Positions 6,660 to 15,386 of a DNA stretch of 64,000 nucleotides are shown in pieces. Numbering within the stretch: position 1 is the stretch's first letter; every line of letters begins with the position of its first letter. Source of the DNA: Chitinophagaceae bacterium (lineage in GTDB: Bacteria; Bacteroidota; Bacteroidia; Chitinophagales; Chitinophagaceae); assembly GCA_023957155.1 (NCBI GenBank), contig JAMLHK010000018.1, positions 1-64,000 of the forward strand. Direction: 5' to 3'. Made by a program: the position numbers and the translations under genes. The notes beneath the pieces are model-generated. The model made no database searches. It was not told the DNA's origin and saw nothing but the letters and a program-made list of their open reading frames with translations.

Positions 6660-7942
6660 TCGTCATCACTTAATCTGACAGTTTAGGTTTTTTAAGGCAT
6701 TTGAGACAAAAATGATTTTGAAGAAGAAGCGGCTGTAGATTCAACCGCTTTTTCATTTCCGTCTGTCAGACTATCCCTGACAGGTTGCTCCTCAGCAGCG
6801 CCTGTTTCCGTTTCGTCTGGCGATTTAAAGTTAATGCTTTGTCTGAAAAAGTTGTTGAGGTCTTTTTCATGCGCTAAATTTTTACTATCGGCAAACGTTT
6901 GTGCCGGTGTCTTGCCAAAGCAATAACGACCACTATGAGGACGCTCGCTGTTGTAAAAATCGATCCAGTGGTCAATATCTGATTGAAGTTCCTCCAGCGT
7001 GTTGTAGAGCTTTTTTCTAAAAGCAATCGCGTAAAATTCTTCCTGCATGGTGCGGTGGAACCGTTCGCAAATGCCATTAGTTTGAGGGCTCTTTGCTTTG
7101 GTCTTGGTGTGGTCAATATCTTCAATATTGAGATAAAGCTGATATTCGTGATGCTCTCTTGCCCCGCAATATTCGGTTCCTCTATCGGTAAGAATACGTA
7201 GCAACTTTATATCCTGTTCCTGATAAAAAGGAAGTACTTTGTCATTGAGCATATCGGCTGCTACCAAAGCATTTTTCCGATCATAGACCTTTGCAAAAGC
7301 CACCCGTGTATAGGTATCTATAAACGTCTGCTGGTATATTTTACCTACGCCTTTAATGTAGCCAACATAGTAAGTATCCTGCGACCCCAGGTAACCTGGA
7401 TGATGAGTTTCAATTTCGCCTTTGCTTTGTTCGTCTTCTTTTTTCTTTTCCAGTGCTGCCACCTGTGCATCGGTAAGAACAAGACCGTCTTGTTGAACTT
7501 TGGCTTCTAATGCTTTTAAACGCTTTTGAAAGGTCTCCAGGTCATGACGTAGCCAGACACTTCTAACAGTCGATGGTGCTACCATCTGCCCCCTTTTAAG
7601 CAACTCATTACTCACACGCTGTTGCCCGTGAGCTGGTTGCTCGGTTGCATAGGCCACTACAACATCTTCTAATGCTTTTTCAATACGGTTCTTCAACAAT
7701 GGCTTACTACGGCTAATCTCCTTCAAGGCCATCTCACCGCCCTCTTCATATAATTTCTGGAACCGATAAAAACTGTCGCGGGAGTATCCCATTACTTTAC
7801 AGGCTTCAGAAACATTACCCAGTTTCTCGGCCAGCTTTAGAACACCCAACTTCGGCTGAATTAACTTTTTTTGTGTTGTCATCTTAATCTGTTTTTAAAT
7901 TAACTAATTTAAGAATTGTCAGATTAAGTTTTAACTATTACA
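6655..7942 (-). mobile_element. Complete IS481-family insertion sequence, 1288 bp
   Basis: The element begins with TGT and has 26-base terminal inverted repeats with 22 matches (6655-6680 and the complement of 7917-7942). Both read TGTAAT, then a variable block, then ACTTAATCTGACA. It carries one intact transposase gene on the minus strand and is flanked by GTTAATA duplications. TGT ends and short duplications are typical of the family. Intact ends, duplications and reading frame point to a recent insertion that may still be active. Confidence 0.9.
6692..7882 (-). CDS. IS481-family transposase
   Basis: 396 residues. The N-terminal helix-turn-helix ([25 protein letters not shown]) should bind the element ends. 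A second helical region to about residue 110 reads [15 protein letters not shown]. The DDE integrase core follows: [20 protein letters not shown] with the first Asp, [11 protein letters not shown] with the second, and [19 protein letters not shown] with the Glu. The integrase C-terminus ([21 protein letters not shown]) is complete. The last 50 residues form an acidic, Ser-rich tail. The start is the ATG at 7880-7882, 60 bases inside the right end. Nothing is truncated. Confidence 0.93.
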   Translation of the reverse strand: MTTQKKLIQPKLGVLKLAEKLGNVSEACKVMGYSRDSFYRFQKLYEEGGEMALKEISRSKPLLKNRIEKALEDVVVAYATEQPAHGQQRVSNELLKRGQMVAPSTVRSVWLRHDLETFQKRLKALEAKVQQDGLVLTDAQVAALEKKKEDEQSKGEIETHHPGYLGSQDTYYVGYIKGVGKIYQQTFIDTYTRVAFAKVYDRKNALVAADMLNDKVLPFYQEQDIKLLRILTDRGTEYCGAREHHEYQLYLNIEDIDHTKTKAKSPQTNGICERFHRTMQEEFYAIAFRKKLYNTLEELQSDIDHWIDFYNSERPHSGRYCFGKTPAQTFADSKNLAHEKDLNNFFRQSINFKSPDETETGAAEEQPVRDSLTDGNEKAVESTAASSSKSFLSQMP

Positions 7943-7949
7943 GTTAATA
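7943..7949. repeat. Right target-site duplication of the IS481 element
   Basis: GTTAATA, identical to 6648-6654. The bases that follow (at then tag, 7950-7954) restore the original stop of the interrupted gene, which supports the inferred insertion point. Confidence 0.7.
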
Positions 7950-7957
7950 ATTAGGTG

Positions 7958-8623
7958 TCAACTCCTGCCCGGCATCTCATCTAACAACGCTTTCAGCTTT
8001 TCCATAAATACTTCCCTGGGGATCATTTCAGCGCCTAAGCTTTCTAAATGCGGGGTATATACCTGGCAGTCGGTTAATTCAATTCCTTCCTGCTGTAATT
8101 GCTGCACATATTGAATAAAAGCAAATTTACTGGCATTACTTACCCGGCTGAACATGCTTTCCCCAAAAAATATTTTCCCCATTTTTATTCCGTACAGCCC
8201 GCCGGCCAGCTCATCACCCAGCCAGGCTTCCGCGCTGTGGGCATATCCTCTATCGTGCAGCAGGCAATAAGCGTTCTCTACTTCATCGGTTATCCAGGTG
8301 CCTTCCTGGTTTTTTCGTGAGCTGGTTTTGCAGGCCCGGATCACTGTCCTGAAGCTGGTATTCACACTAAACCGGAATGTTTCTTTTTTAATGAGCCGGG
8401 CCATGGTTTTGCTGATCTTCAGCTTGTCGTGAAAAAGCACGAACCGTGGATCAGGGCACCACCACATAGGAACATTTCCCGAATACCAGGGAAATATACC
8501 GCTCCGGTAGGCTAAGAGCAATCTTTCAGAAGACAGATCTCCGCCCATGGCCAGTAACCCATCGGGCTCTGCCAGGTGAACCGGGGGGAAGACAAGCTCC
8601 TGCTGTAATGCAAATATGGCCAT
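7958..8623 (-). CDS. aat: Leucyl/phenylalanyl-tRNA--protein transferase
   Basis: 221 residues, full family length. Transfers Leu or Phe from aminoacyl-tRNA to proteins with N-terminal Arg or Lys, marking them for ClpAP in the cytoplasmic N-degron pathway. Family signatures are FPPVHLAEPDGLLAMGGDLSSERLLLAYRSGIFPWY, PMWWCPDPRFVL, the GTWITDEVENAYCLLHDRGYAHSAEAW core and GGLYGIKMGKIFFGESMFSRVSNASKFAF. The start ATG at 8621-8623 gives a normal N-terminus. It ends 16 bases from the IS element and marks the start of core sequence. Confidence 0.96.
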   Translation of the reverse strand: MAIFALQQELVFPPVHLAEPDGLLAMGGDLSSERLLLAYRSGIFPWYSGNVPMWWCPDPRFVLFHDKLKISKTMARLIKKETFRFSVNTSFRTVIRACKTSSRKNQEGTWITDEVENAYCLLHDRGYAHSAEAWLGDELAGGLYGIKMGKIFFGESMFSRVSNASKFAFIQYVQQLQQEGIELTDCQVYTPHLESLGAEMIPREVFMEKLKALLDEMPGRS

Positions 8624-8734
8624 GGCTGCGAAGATATGCAGAAAGGGACCAGTGGATTTTGTTTTTGCTTAAATAAAATTTTAGGTGTGCAACGATTTAT
8701 ATAGTAGCATTGTCAGTTAGATTGTTCGAACGGG

Positions 8735-9298
8735 ATGGTTGATAATCAACAATTAATAAAAGACTGCCTGAAAGGAAAGGCTACGGCCCAGCGCAAGCTC
8801 TACGATGAATATGCAGAGCAGATGCTGGGTGTATGCTACCGCTATACGAAATCTCTTGCAGATGCAGAAGATGTACTCCAGGAGGGCTTTGTGAAAGTAT
8901 TTAAGTATCTGCATCAGTACCGGTTTGACGGGGAATTAGGCGCATGGATACGGCGGATTATGGTAAACACAGCGATCAATTATCTTAAGCAAAGCAGCAA
9001 ATACCAGTACGATCTTTCGTTTACCGATATTACGCTGCATCCCGTATCCGAAGATAACCCCCAGGTATATATGCAGGCAAAAGAACTGGCGAATTTGGTG
9101 AGACAACTGCCTACGGGATACCAGACCGTGTTTAATATGCATGCTATTGAAGGATATACGCATGTGGAGATAGGACAAATACTGGGGATCAATGAAGGCA
9201 CTTCCCGTTCTCAGTATATGAGGGCGAGAAATTTGCTGATCAATTGGATTGAAAAACATTCTGTTGAATCTAAAATGGGACGATATGCCGGAAAATGA
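8735..9298 (+). CDS. ECF-type RNA polymerase sigma factor
   Basis: 187 residues. Region 2 lies at about 20-90 (YDEYAEQMLGVCYRYTKSLADAEDVLQEGFVKVFKYLHQY, then WIRRIMVNTAINYLKQ). Region 4 lies at about 128-172 (LPTGYQTVFNMHAIEGYTHVEIGQILGINEGTSRSQYMRARNLL), with the helix-turn-helix that reads the -35 element. Regions 1 and 3 are absent, as expected for group 4. The gene overlaps the next one by 14 bases, so the two are translationally coupled and the partner probably controls this factor. Confidence 0.92.
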   Translation: MVDNQQLIKDCLKGKATAQRKLYDEYAEQMLGVCYRYTKSLADAEDVLQEGFVKVFKYLHQYRFDGELGAWIRRIMVNTAINYLKQSSKYQYDLSFTDITLHPVSEDNPQVYMQAKELANLVRQLPTGYQTVFNMHAIEGYTHVEIGQILGINEGTSRSQYMRARNLLINWIEKHSVESKMGRYAGK

Positions 9299-10736
9299 TT
9301 TTGAAAAGCAGGTGCAGCAGCTTTTTGATGAGCTGAAGCTAAAGCCGTCTGCAGCAGTTTGGCCCAAACTGAGCGCCCGGATCCGGAAAGAAAAAAATCG
9401 CAGAAGAGGATTTATCTGGATCCCGTTAGCCTTTTTATTATTAGGCTCGGGTGGTTACTGGCTGTTGCATTCTGATGGTGGTCATTCTTCAGTGCGTCAT
9501 TTTCCACAACCGGCCGGGACTTCGGCAAACGATGAGGAAAGCGCTATAAAGGCGCAATCTCTTCAGCAGAACAACCCCGTTACTACTGACAATAAACAAA
9601 ATACAGACAATACCGTTTCTTCCGGTATTGCATTAAATACTGACGGTTCAGGTTCTGATTCACCGGCTTCAGAGAACGTACAATCCTCCGGGAAGTCGCC
9701 GGTAACAATTCAGGCGCTGCGTAATGTAAGACGGCCGTACCAACCGGCAGTTCAATTACCGGCGCCTGAAAATACCGGTAACAACAACACGGTTACAACC
9801 CCTGTTGTTGCTGTCCGGCAAACCATTCCCTTAAAAAAATGGGTACTCCCGGAAATGGTATATGGGAAGCGGGTGGAGGGTATATCAGCGGCTGATCTCT
9901 CTAAAAGCCGGCAGGATGCCGGTATTGGAAAAACAAATATACCGGTTCAATTAGCCAAAAAGAAAGGCTGGGAATGGGGTATCGTTGGAGGCGCAGGAAC
10001 TTCCATGGTATCAGATGGTTTCCCGGGACTGGGGAAAAAGAGTCATACAGCAGCAAGTCCGGATATGAATAATATGCCTAACACACCTAACAGGTTGCCC
10101 AATTCCGGCTTCTTTACTACTCAGAATACCTTAGGTGCCGTTCTGCCATCACCTGCCTCACCTGTAAAGAATAACATGGCATGGCAGGCCGGCGGATTTG
10201 TTAAGAGAAAGATGAATGCACGGCTTGCTGTAACCGGCGGACTGCAATATCATTACGCTTCAACCAACAGGGAGGTGGGGCGCGATATCAGCAGCTACGG
10301 TTTATCCCTTAATACCATGAACCAGGTAAATGCCAGTTATGGAGGCTATTATATGGGCAATGAGTATGTAAATTATACCAATCGCTATCATTTTTTTGAA
10401 ATGCCTGCAGGTGTAGAATGGCAGTTGAATAAATCGGCAAAGCTTCCTTTATTAATAAACGGGGGAGTAGCGCTGTCTTATCTTGTCAATACAACCGCAT
10501 TACATTATCACCCGCAAACCGGGTCGTATTACAAAGACAATGCATTGTATAATAAAATACAAACCGGGATTTATGCAGGAGCTTCCTTTGAATTTTTTGC
10601 GAAGAGTCGTAACCCGTTATATGGAGGTCCCGTTATGCAGTATAATATTACGAACTTACTGAAGCCTTCCTTAAACCTGGGTCAGCACCTTGTATTTGTT
10701 GGATTAAAAGCAGAGTGGGTGCTGGGTAAAAGATAG
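9285..10736 (+). CDS. Putative anti-sigma/membrane protein with C-terminal barrel-like domain
   Basis: 483 residues from the ATG at 9285, inside the sigma-factor gene; an upstream TTG in frame is less likely. Residues 1-40 are a short charged cytoplasmic segment (FEKQVQQLFDELKLKPSAAVWPKLSARIRKEKNRRR). One membrane helix lies at about 42-60 (GFIWIPLAFLLLGSGGYWLL). A long Ser/Thr/Asn/Pro-rich linker follows to about 220. The C-terminal 250 residues alternate hydrophobic and polar residues like an outer-membrane barrel and end in HLVFVGLKAEWVLGKR. The coupling to an ECF sigma gene suggests signalling. The canonical zinc anti-sigma motif is not visible, so the anti-sigma role is inference. Confidence 0.65.
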   Translation: MPENDFEKQVQQLFDELKLKPSAAVWPKLSARIRKEKNRRRGFIWIPLAFLLLGSGGYWLLHSDGGHSSVRHFPQPAGTSANDEESAIKAQSLQQNNPVTTDNKQNTDNTVSSGIALNTDGSGSDSPASENVQSSGKSPVTIQALRNVRRPYQPAVQLPAPENTGNNNTVTTPVVAVRQTIPLKKWVLPEMVYGKRVEGISAADLSKSRQDAGIGKTNIPVQLAKKKGWEWGIVGGAGTSMVSDGFPGLGKKSHTAASPDMNNMPNTPNRLPNSGFFTTQNTLGAVLPSPASPVKNNMAWQAGGFVKRKMNARLAVTGGLQYHYASTNREVGRDISSYGLSLNTMNQVNASYGGYYMGNEYVNYTNRYHFFEMPAGVEWQLNKSAKLPLLINGGVALSYLVNTTALHYHPQTGSYYKDNALYNKIQTGIYAGASFEFFAKSRNPLYGGPVMQYNITNLLKPSLNLGQHLVFVGLKAEWVLGKR

Positions 10737-10746
10737 ACCCCGGTTC

Positions 10747-10760
10747 ACTTACGCGTAAGT
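10747..10760. promoter_or_regulatory. Perfect 14-base palindrome
   Basis: ACTTACGCGTAAGT reads the same on both strands and lies 10 bases after the anti-sigma-like gene and 40 before the next start. It has no loop, so it is a poor terminator and looks more like a binding site for a dimeric protein. No second copy was noticed in the window. Confidence 0.35.
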
Positions 10761-10799
10761 TAGCAGCTATTACCAAAAACAATTAAACGCTTAACTGTT

Positions 10800-11522
10800 A
10801 TGAGAATGGATTTTAAAATGAGAATATCCTTTACCTCTTTTTTAATACCTCTGTTAATCACGGCTTTTACCGGCACTTTAAACAAAATAAATGCTCAAAC
10901 GAGAGTTGGTATCCAGGCAGGATACAATATATCAGATGTATTAATGGAAGACAGAGACGGGAACAAAAACCCTACGAAACCAATCTCCGGGTTCCATATT
11001 GGCTTTAATGTTGACATTCCGGTTGCCAAAAATTTTTATGTTCAACCGGTTTTTGAATATATCACAAAAGGTTTTGAACAAAATGATAATTACTTTTTCG
11101 GTTCTGATAATGAAACGAAGGTAAGGGCATCCTACATCCAACTACCCGTTAATTTTATTTATGAATTTAAAATTCACAAGGGAAAATTATATGTGGGTGC
11201 CGGACCTTATGTTGGATATGGAACAGGCGGGAAATGGAAATCAAAATCCGATGTATTGATTGGAGATATCAGAATAGAAAATCATGGTGATGTAAACTTT
11301 AAAGAAGATTCTATGGATGGCGAGTTTGGGGTATATCTGTATGGTAAGCCCTGGGAATTGGGTTCAAACCTCCTTGTCGGCTATCAATTTTTTGACCGGT
11401 TTAAATTACAGATTAATAATAAGACGGGAATAAGCAATTTGCAACCTGAAACTGGTGGACAAACAGAAGGTGGAGTGCTTAAAAACAGAGTGTATAGTTT
11501 TTCCCTGGCATATACGTTTTGA
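10800..11522 (+). CDS. PorT-family outer-membrane barrel protein
   Basis: 240 residues, or 234 from the internal ATG at 10818, which gives a cleaner signal peptide (MRISFTSFLIPLLITAFTG up to NAQ). After the signal come alternating strands: TRVGIQAGYNISDV, GFHIGFNVDIPVAKNFYVQPVFEYITKGF, ASYIQLPVNFIYEFKI, KLYVGAGPYVGYGTGGKW. It ends in the aromatic residue typical of outer-membrane proteins (YSFSLAYTF). This matches the outer-membrane beta-barrel domain (PF13568 type). Substrate or partner unknown. It lies downstream of the ECF sigma pair and may be its target. Confidence 0.82.
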   Translation: MRMDFKMRISFTSFLIPLLITAFTGTLNKINAQTRVGIQAGYNISDVLMEDRDGNKNPTKPISGFHIGFNVDIPVAKNFYVQPVFEYITKGFEQNDNYFFGSDNETKVRASYIQLPVNFIYEFKIHKGKLYVGAGPYVGYGTGGKWKSKSDVLIGDIRIENHGDVNFKEDSMDGEFGVYLYGKPWELGSNLLVGYQFFDRFKLQINNKTGISNLQPETGGQTEGGVLKNRVYSFSLAYTF

Positions 11523-11714
11523 CCATGTTATTTAAACAACAAAAGAATTAAACAACTGCTCACAAACGCATAGTGCCAAGCGGTTGGACAGTTTCACAGA
11601 ATTCATAGGTTTCATGCTGCATCATCGCCTGCTGCAATTCGCCAGACGTAGTATGCATTAAAAACATATTCCGGGTTGTATCGGATTGCCCGGAAAAATA
11701 AAAATAAAATAATC

Positions 11715-12311
11715 ATGAGAAGAAAAACAGTGGGTATTTGCCTGGTGCTTTTTATGCTGACGCCGGTCTTGCATGCCCAGGAAGAGAACTCGTCAAAGCC
11801 CGTTTTTCATTCGCTGGGGCAGGTCGCCCTGGTAAATGGTAACCATACGGTATCGGGTGCACTGCAAGTCGTTAATGGCTTTAGTCTGGGTAACTGGTAT
11901 GCAGGGATCGGGGCCGGGATTGATTTTTACCGTTATCGTTCCATTCCCCTGTTTCTTGATGTTCGCAGATCTTTTAATATAAAGAAAGGCAACCAACTGT
12001 TTATATATACCGATGGCGGTTATAATGTGCCCTGGGTTACGCGTAATGAGCCGTTATTTTCTATCTGGAGCTGGCCAACCACCACAGACTATACTTATAA
12101 TGGAGGGATATACCTGGATGCCGGTTTGGGTTATGCGCTGCAGGTAAAGGGAGGACATGCCTTTTTACTAAGTACCGGTTTTTCACATAAGTATTTTACT
12201 GAGCGGAGAACAACATTTTTCGGACGAACAACAGAAAGTGAAAGAGCAGAGATACAAAACCTCAGCTATAGTTTGAACCGGCTGATGATAAAGCTGGGAT
12301 GGCAGTTTTGA
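11715..12311 (+). CDS. Secreted outer-membrane-like hypothetical protein
   Basis: 198 residues from the ATG at 11715, where a signal peptide begins (MRRKTVGICLVLFMLTPVLHAQ); an earlier in-frame ATG at 11676 would put 13 charged residues in front. The mature part alternates short hydrophobic strands (NGFSLGNWYAGIGAGIDFYRYR, GGIYLDAGLGYALQVKGGHAFLLSTGFSHKYF) and ends in MIKLGWQF, a terminal Phe as in outer-membrane barrels. About eight strands are possible. No specific family is recognised. Confidence 0.7.
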   Translation: MRRKTVGICLVLFMLTPVLHAQEENSSKPVFHSLGQVALVNGNHTVSGALQVVNGFSLGNWYAGIGAGIDFYRYRSIPLFLDVRRSFNIKKGNQLFIYTDGGYNVPWVTRNEPLFSIWSWPTTTDYTYNGGIYLDAGLGYALQVKGGHAFLLSTGFSHKYFTERRTTFFGRTTESERAEIQNLSYSLNRLMIKLGWQF

Positions 12312-12348
12312 GCGGATCGGAAGTAGTACGCAGACTGCGGCGTGAATT

Positions 12349-13290
12349 TTAAATCCGGTTTTCCCCGGATTGAATAAATTTCAGGTTTCTCTTGATGCCG
12401 TTGAATTTGGATCTCTTTAGCGGCGATCTCCGGAATATTTTTTTAAAACTTTCTTCTGTTAATGCTTCCCAGTCCTGTATCGTGAAATTCAGTATTTCGG
12501 GAATGGGTTCAAACGTGGTTTCTCGGGTAGGCGAGCTAAAACGATTCCAGGGGCATACTTCCTGGCATATATCGCAGCCAAACATCCAGTCATCAAATTT
12601 ACCCTTCATTGCATCTGGTATCAGCATATCTTTCAGCTCAATGGTAAAATACGAGATACATTTACTTCCGTTGATCACTTTGTTTTCCCCGATGGCATCG
12701 GTTGGACAGGCATCAATACATTTTCTACAGGTACCGCAATAATCTTTAGCAAAGGGGGCATCGTATTCCAGTTTAAGATCTACAACCAGCGTGGCGATAA
12801 AAAAGAATGACCCTGATTTTCGGGTAATGAGGTTCCCGTTTTTCCCCACCCAGCCCAATCCGCTTCGCTGCGCCCAGGTGCGTTCAAGCACCGGTGCCGA
12901 GTCTACAAATCCTCTTCCCTGCACTTCTCCGATCCTGTCTCTCATTTGCTGTAAAAAAAGATTCAGCCTCTCCCGGATCACTTCGTGGTAATCGTTGCCC
13001 CAGGCATAACGGGATATTTTGGGTGCACCGGCAGGAGGGGACTGATCGGGAAAGTAATTCAGCAGCAGGGTAATAACCGATTCGGCGCCGGGAACTAATT
13101 TTTGAGGATTTACCCTAAGGTCAAAATGATTTTCCATATAGCGCATATTACCGTTCATACCCTGGTTAAGCCAGGTTTCCAGCCTGCGGGCATCCTCGTC
13201 CAAAGGAACGGCTTTTGCAATTCCACAATAATCAAAGCCGCACTGCGTTGCTATATTTTTAACGGTAGTGGTATAGTTACTTGTGTTCAA
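12349..13290 (-). CDS. queG: Epoxyqueuosine reductase
   Basis: 313 residues, complete. Reduces epoxyqueuosine to queuosine in the wobble base of GUN-anticodon tRNAs, using cobalamin and two 4Fe-4S clusters. The cluster ligands are visible as CGTCRKCIDACP (Cys185, 188, 191, 195) and CDICQEVCPWN (Cys239, 242, 246). The N-terminal family blocks CGFDYCGIAKA and RVNPQKLVPGAESVI and the core VDSAPVLERTWAQRSGLGWVGKN are present. The protein is cytoplasmic. Other queuosine genes are not in the window. It stands alone, convergent with the 11715 gene. Confidence 0.95.
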   Translation of the reverse strand: MNTSNYTTTVKNIATQCGFDYCGIAKAVPLDEDARRLETWLNQGMNGNMRYMENHFDLRVNPQKLVPGAESVITLLLNYFPDQSPPAGAPKISRYAWGNDYHEVIRERLNLFLQQMRDRIGEVQGRGFVDSAPVLERTWAQRSGLGWVGKNGNLITRKSGSFFFIATLVVDLKLEYDAPFAKDYCGTCRKCIDACPTDAIGENKVINGSKCISYFTIELKDMLIPDAMKGKFDDWMFGCDICQEVCPWNRFSSPTRETTFEPIPEILNFTIQDWEALTEESFKKIFRRSPLKRSKFNGIKRNLKFIQSGENRI

Positions 13291-13373
13291 GTTCTACAGA
13301 TATGCGGATGAGGGTTTTAACAGTGTAAAGCGTACATTCGTATTACAACCTTTATAAACCCGGTTAATAAATC

Positions 13374-15383
13374 ATGAAAAACAAAACCCTTCTCCTCACC
13401 GTAATGGTGTTCGGTTTTTTGCAAAATTATCTCTTTGCGCAGGAAAAGCCGGATATAAAATACGGGAAAATAACTTCGTCCGATTTTGATCTCTCCCAAA
13501 GTAAGTTTGATACCAGTGTCAGCGCCGTTGTTATTGCTGATGTCGGGAGGTCTGATTTTGAAGGAAATAATGACGGCTGGTTTTCCTTGTCGTTTAAGAA
13601 ACATACGCGGATTAAAATCCTCAATAAAAACGGGTTGGATGCAGCAAATGTGGAGATCCCGTTGTATTTCAGCGGTAATATGGAAGAAAAAGTGGCCAAT
13701 CTCAAAGCGATTACCTACAACCTGGAAAATGGGAAAGTGACAGAAACTACATTAGACAAAAAATCTGTATTTAAAGATAAGTATGATAAGAACCACATCA
13801 CGGTTAAGTTTACACTGCCGGCAGTAAAGGAAGGATCGGTGATTGAATATATGTATACGGTAACTTCCGACTTTTTGAGAAACCTTCAGCCCTGGGAATT
13901 TCAGGGAGAATACCCGGTTTTGTGGAGTCAGTATGAAGTAAAGCTGCCTGAGTTTTTAAATTATGTTTTTTTATCACAGGGAAGTGTTCCCCTGGAGCAT
14001 AGCAGGGAAACAACCCGGGATAATTTCTCCTTAGTGGATTCAAAGGGAGCTTCAAGTTCATCCCGTTATAGTTTTACGGCCAAAGCGACCCTGCATAAAT
14101 GGGTTGCCCGTAATGTACCCGCACTTAAAACGGAAAGCTTCACCTCAACCATTCGCAATCATATTGCAAAAATAGAATTTCAATTATCTCAATACCGCTT
14201 CCCCGATTCCCCGGTTAAGGATATCATGGGTAACTGGTCGAGTCTCGCCGTGGAGCTGATGAAAGATGAAGATTTCGGTGCTGGTCTTCTAAAGAACAAC
14301 AGCTGGCTGGAAGAGGAGCTTAAGCCCGTAGTATCGGGGGTAACGGATAAGCTGGATATAGCAAAAAAGATATACGCTTATGTCAGGGACCGGTATATGT
14401 CAACCGGTAGGAGAGGGATCGGACTTTCCACATCGCTCCGAAACATCAGCAAAAGCAAAAACGGGTATGTTGCCGATATTAATTTGCTGCTTACCGCCAT
14501 GATGAAGCAACAGGGAATTGAGGCCCACCCGGTTATATTAAGCACCCGGGATCATGGGTTCACCCATGAATATTATCCTTTAATAGACCGGTTTAATTAT
14601 GTGATTTGCTCGGTAAAGATCGATAACCGGTTCTATTATCTTGATGGTAGTTCTGCTTCTCTGGGTTTCGATCATTTACCCGCACTTTGTTATAACGGGC
14701 ATGCCAGAAGGATTATGCCGGATATAGCCGAGGCGGTATACCTCGTGGCGGATTCCGTCGTTGAAAAAAAGCTGACTTCCGTCATTATCCATAACGGGAA
14801 GGAGGGTGAATGGAATGGGCACAGTACCACCTATTCGGGTTATTACGAATCCGTTGGGGTAAGAGAGCAGGTAAAAGAAAAAGGAGAAGAATCTTTCTTT
14901 AAAAATATACAAACAGCTTATACCGCCGATATCGTACTCGGTGATAAAAAGATTGAGCAGTTAAAAGACCCGGACCAGCCGGTTAAAGTGGAGTATGATT
15001 TCACCATACGCCATGAGGATGAGATCATTTATTTTAACCCGATGATGTGGGAAGGCTATAAAGACAATTATTTTAAAGCTGCTGAACGGCTTTACCCGGT
15101 GGAGATGCCATATACGTTTGATGAAACCTATGTGATGAATGTAGAAATACCTGCCGGGTACCAGATTGAAGAATTACCTAAATCGGCTAAAGTGCAATTG
15201 GGTGATGCCAATTGTTTTTTTGAATACCTGATTGATAAATCAGACCAGATGATCAGGTTCCGGTCACGGATTAAGCTGAACCGGGCAACTTTTGCCCCCG
15301 ATGAGTATAATGATCTGAGAACGTTTTTTAGTTACGTAGTAAAAAAGCATGCAGAACCCATCGTTTTTAAAAAGAAAAATTAA
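13374..15383 (+). CDS. DUF3857 protein with degenerate transglutaminase domain
   Basis: 669 residues with a signal peptide (MKNKTLLLTVMVFGFLQNYLFAQ). DUF3857 covers about residues 45-210 (HTRIKILNKNGLDAANVEIPL, EGSVIEYMYTV). A transglutaminase-like domain lies at about 270-440. In the active-site block the sequence is NGYVADINLLLTAMMKQQGIEAHPV, so the catalytic Cys is replaced by Val366, and the His position reads FNYVICS, a Tyr. It is probably a non-catalytic binding protein of the periplasm or surface. A C-terminal beta domain follows. The next gene, 3 bases on, is a homologue that keeps both residues, so the two may work as a pair. Confidence 0.85.
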   Translation: MKNKTLLLTVMVFGFLQNYLFAQEKPDIKYGKITSSDFDLSQSKFDTSVSAVVIADVGRSDFEGNNDGWFSLSFKKHTRIKILNKNGLDAANVEIPLYFSGNMEEKVANLKAITYNLENGKVTETTLDKKSVFKDKYDKNHITVKFTLPAVKEGSVIEYMYTVTSDFLRNLQPWEFQGEYPVLWSQYEVKLPEFLNYVFLSQGSVPLEHSRETTRDNFSLVDSKGASSSSRYSFTAKATLHKWVARNVPALKTESFTSTIRNHIAKIEFQLSQYRFPDSPVKDIMGNWSSLAVELMKDEDFGAGLLKNNSWLEEELKPVVSGVTDKLDIAKKIYAYVRDRYMSTGRRGIGLSTSLRNISKSKNGYVADINLLLTAMMKQQGIEAHPVILSTRDHGFTHEYYPLIDRFNYVICSVKIDNRFYYLDGSSASLGFDHLPALCYNGHARRIMPDIAEAVYLVADSVVEKKLTSVIIHNGKEGEWNGHSTTYSGYYESVGVREQVKEKGEESFFKNIQTAYTADIVLGDKKIEQLKDPDQPVKVEYDFTIRHEDEIIYFNPMMWEGYKDNYFKAAERLYPVEMPYTFDETYVMNVEIPAGYQIEELPKSAKVQLGDANCFFEYLIDKSDQMIRFRSRIKLNRATFAPDEYNDLRTFFSYVVKKHAEPIVFKKKN

Positions 15384-15386
15384 GCA

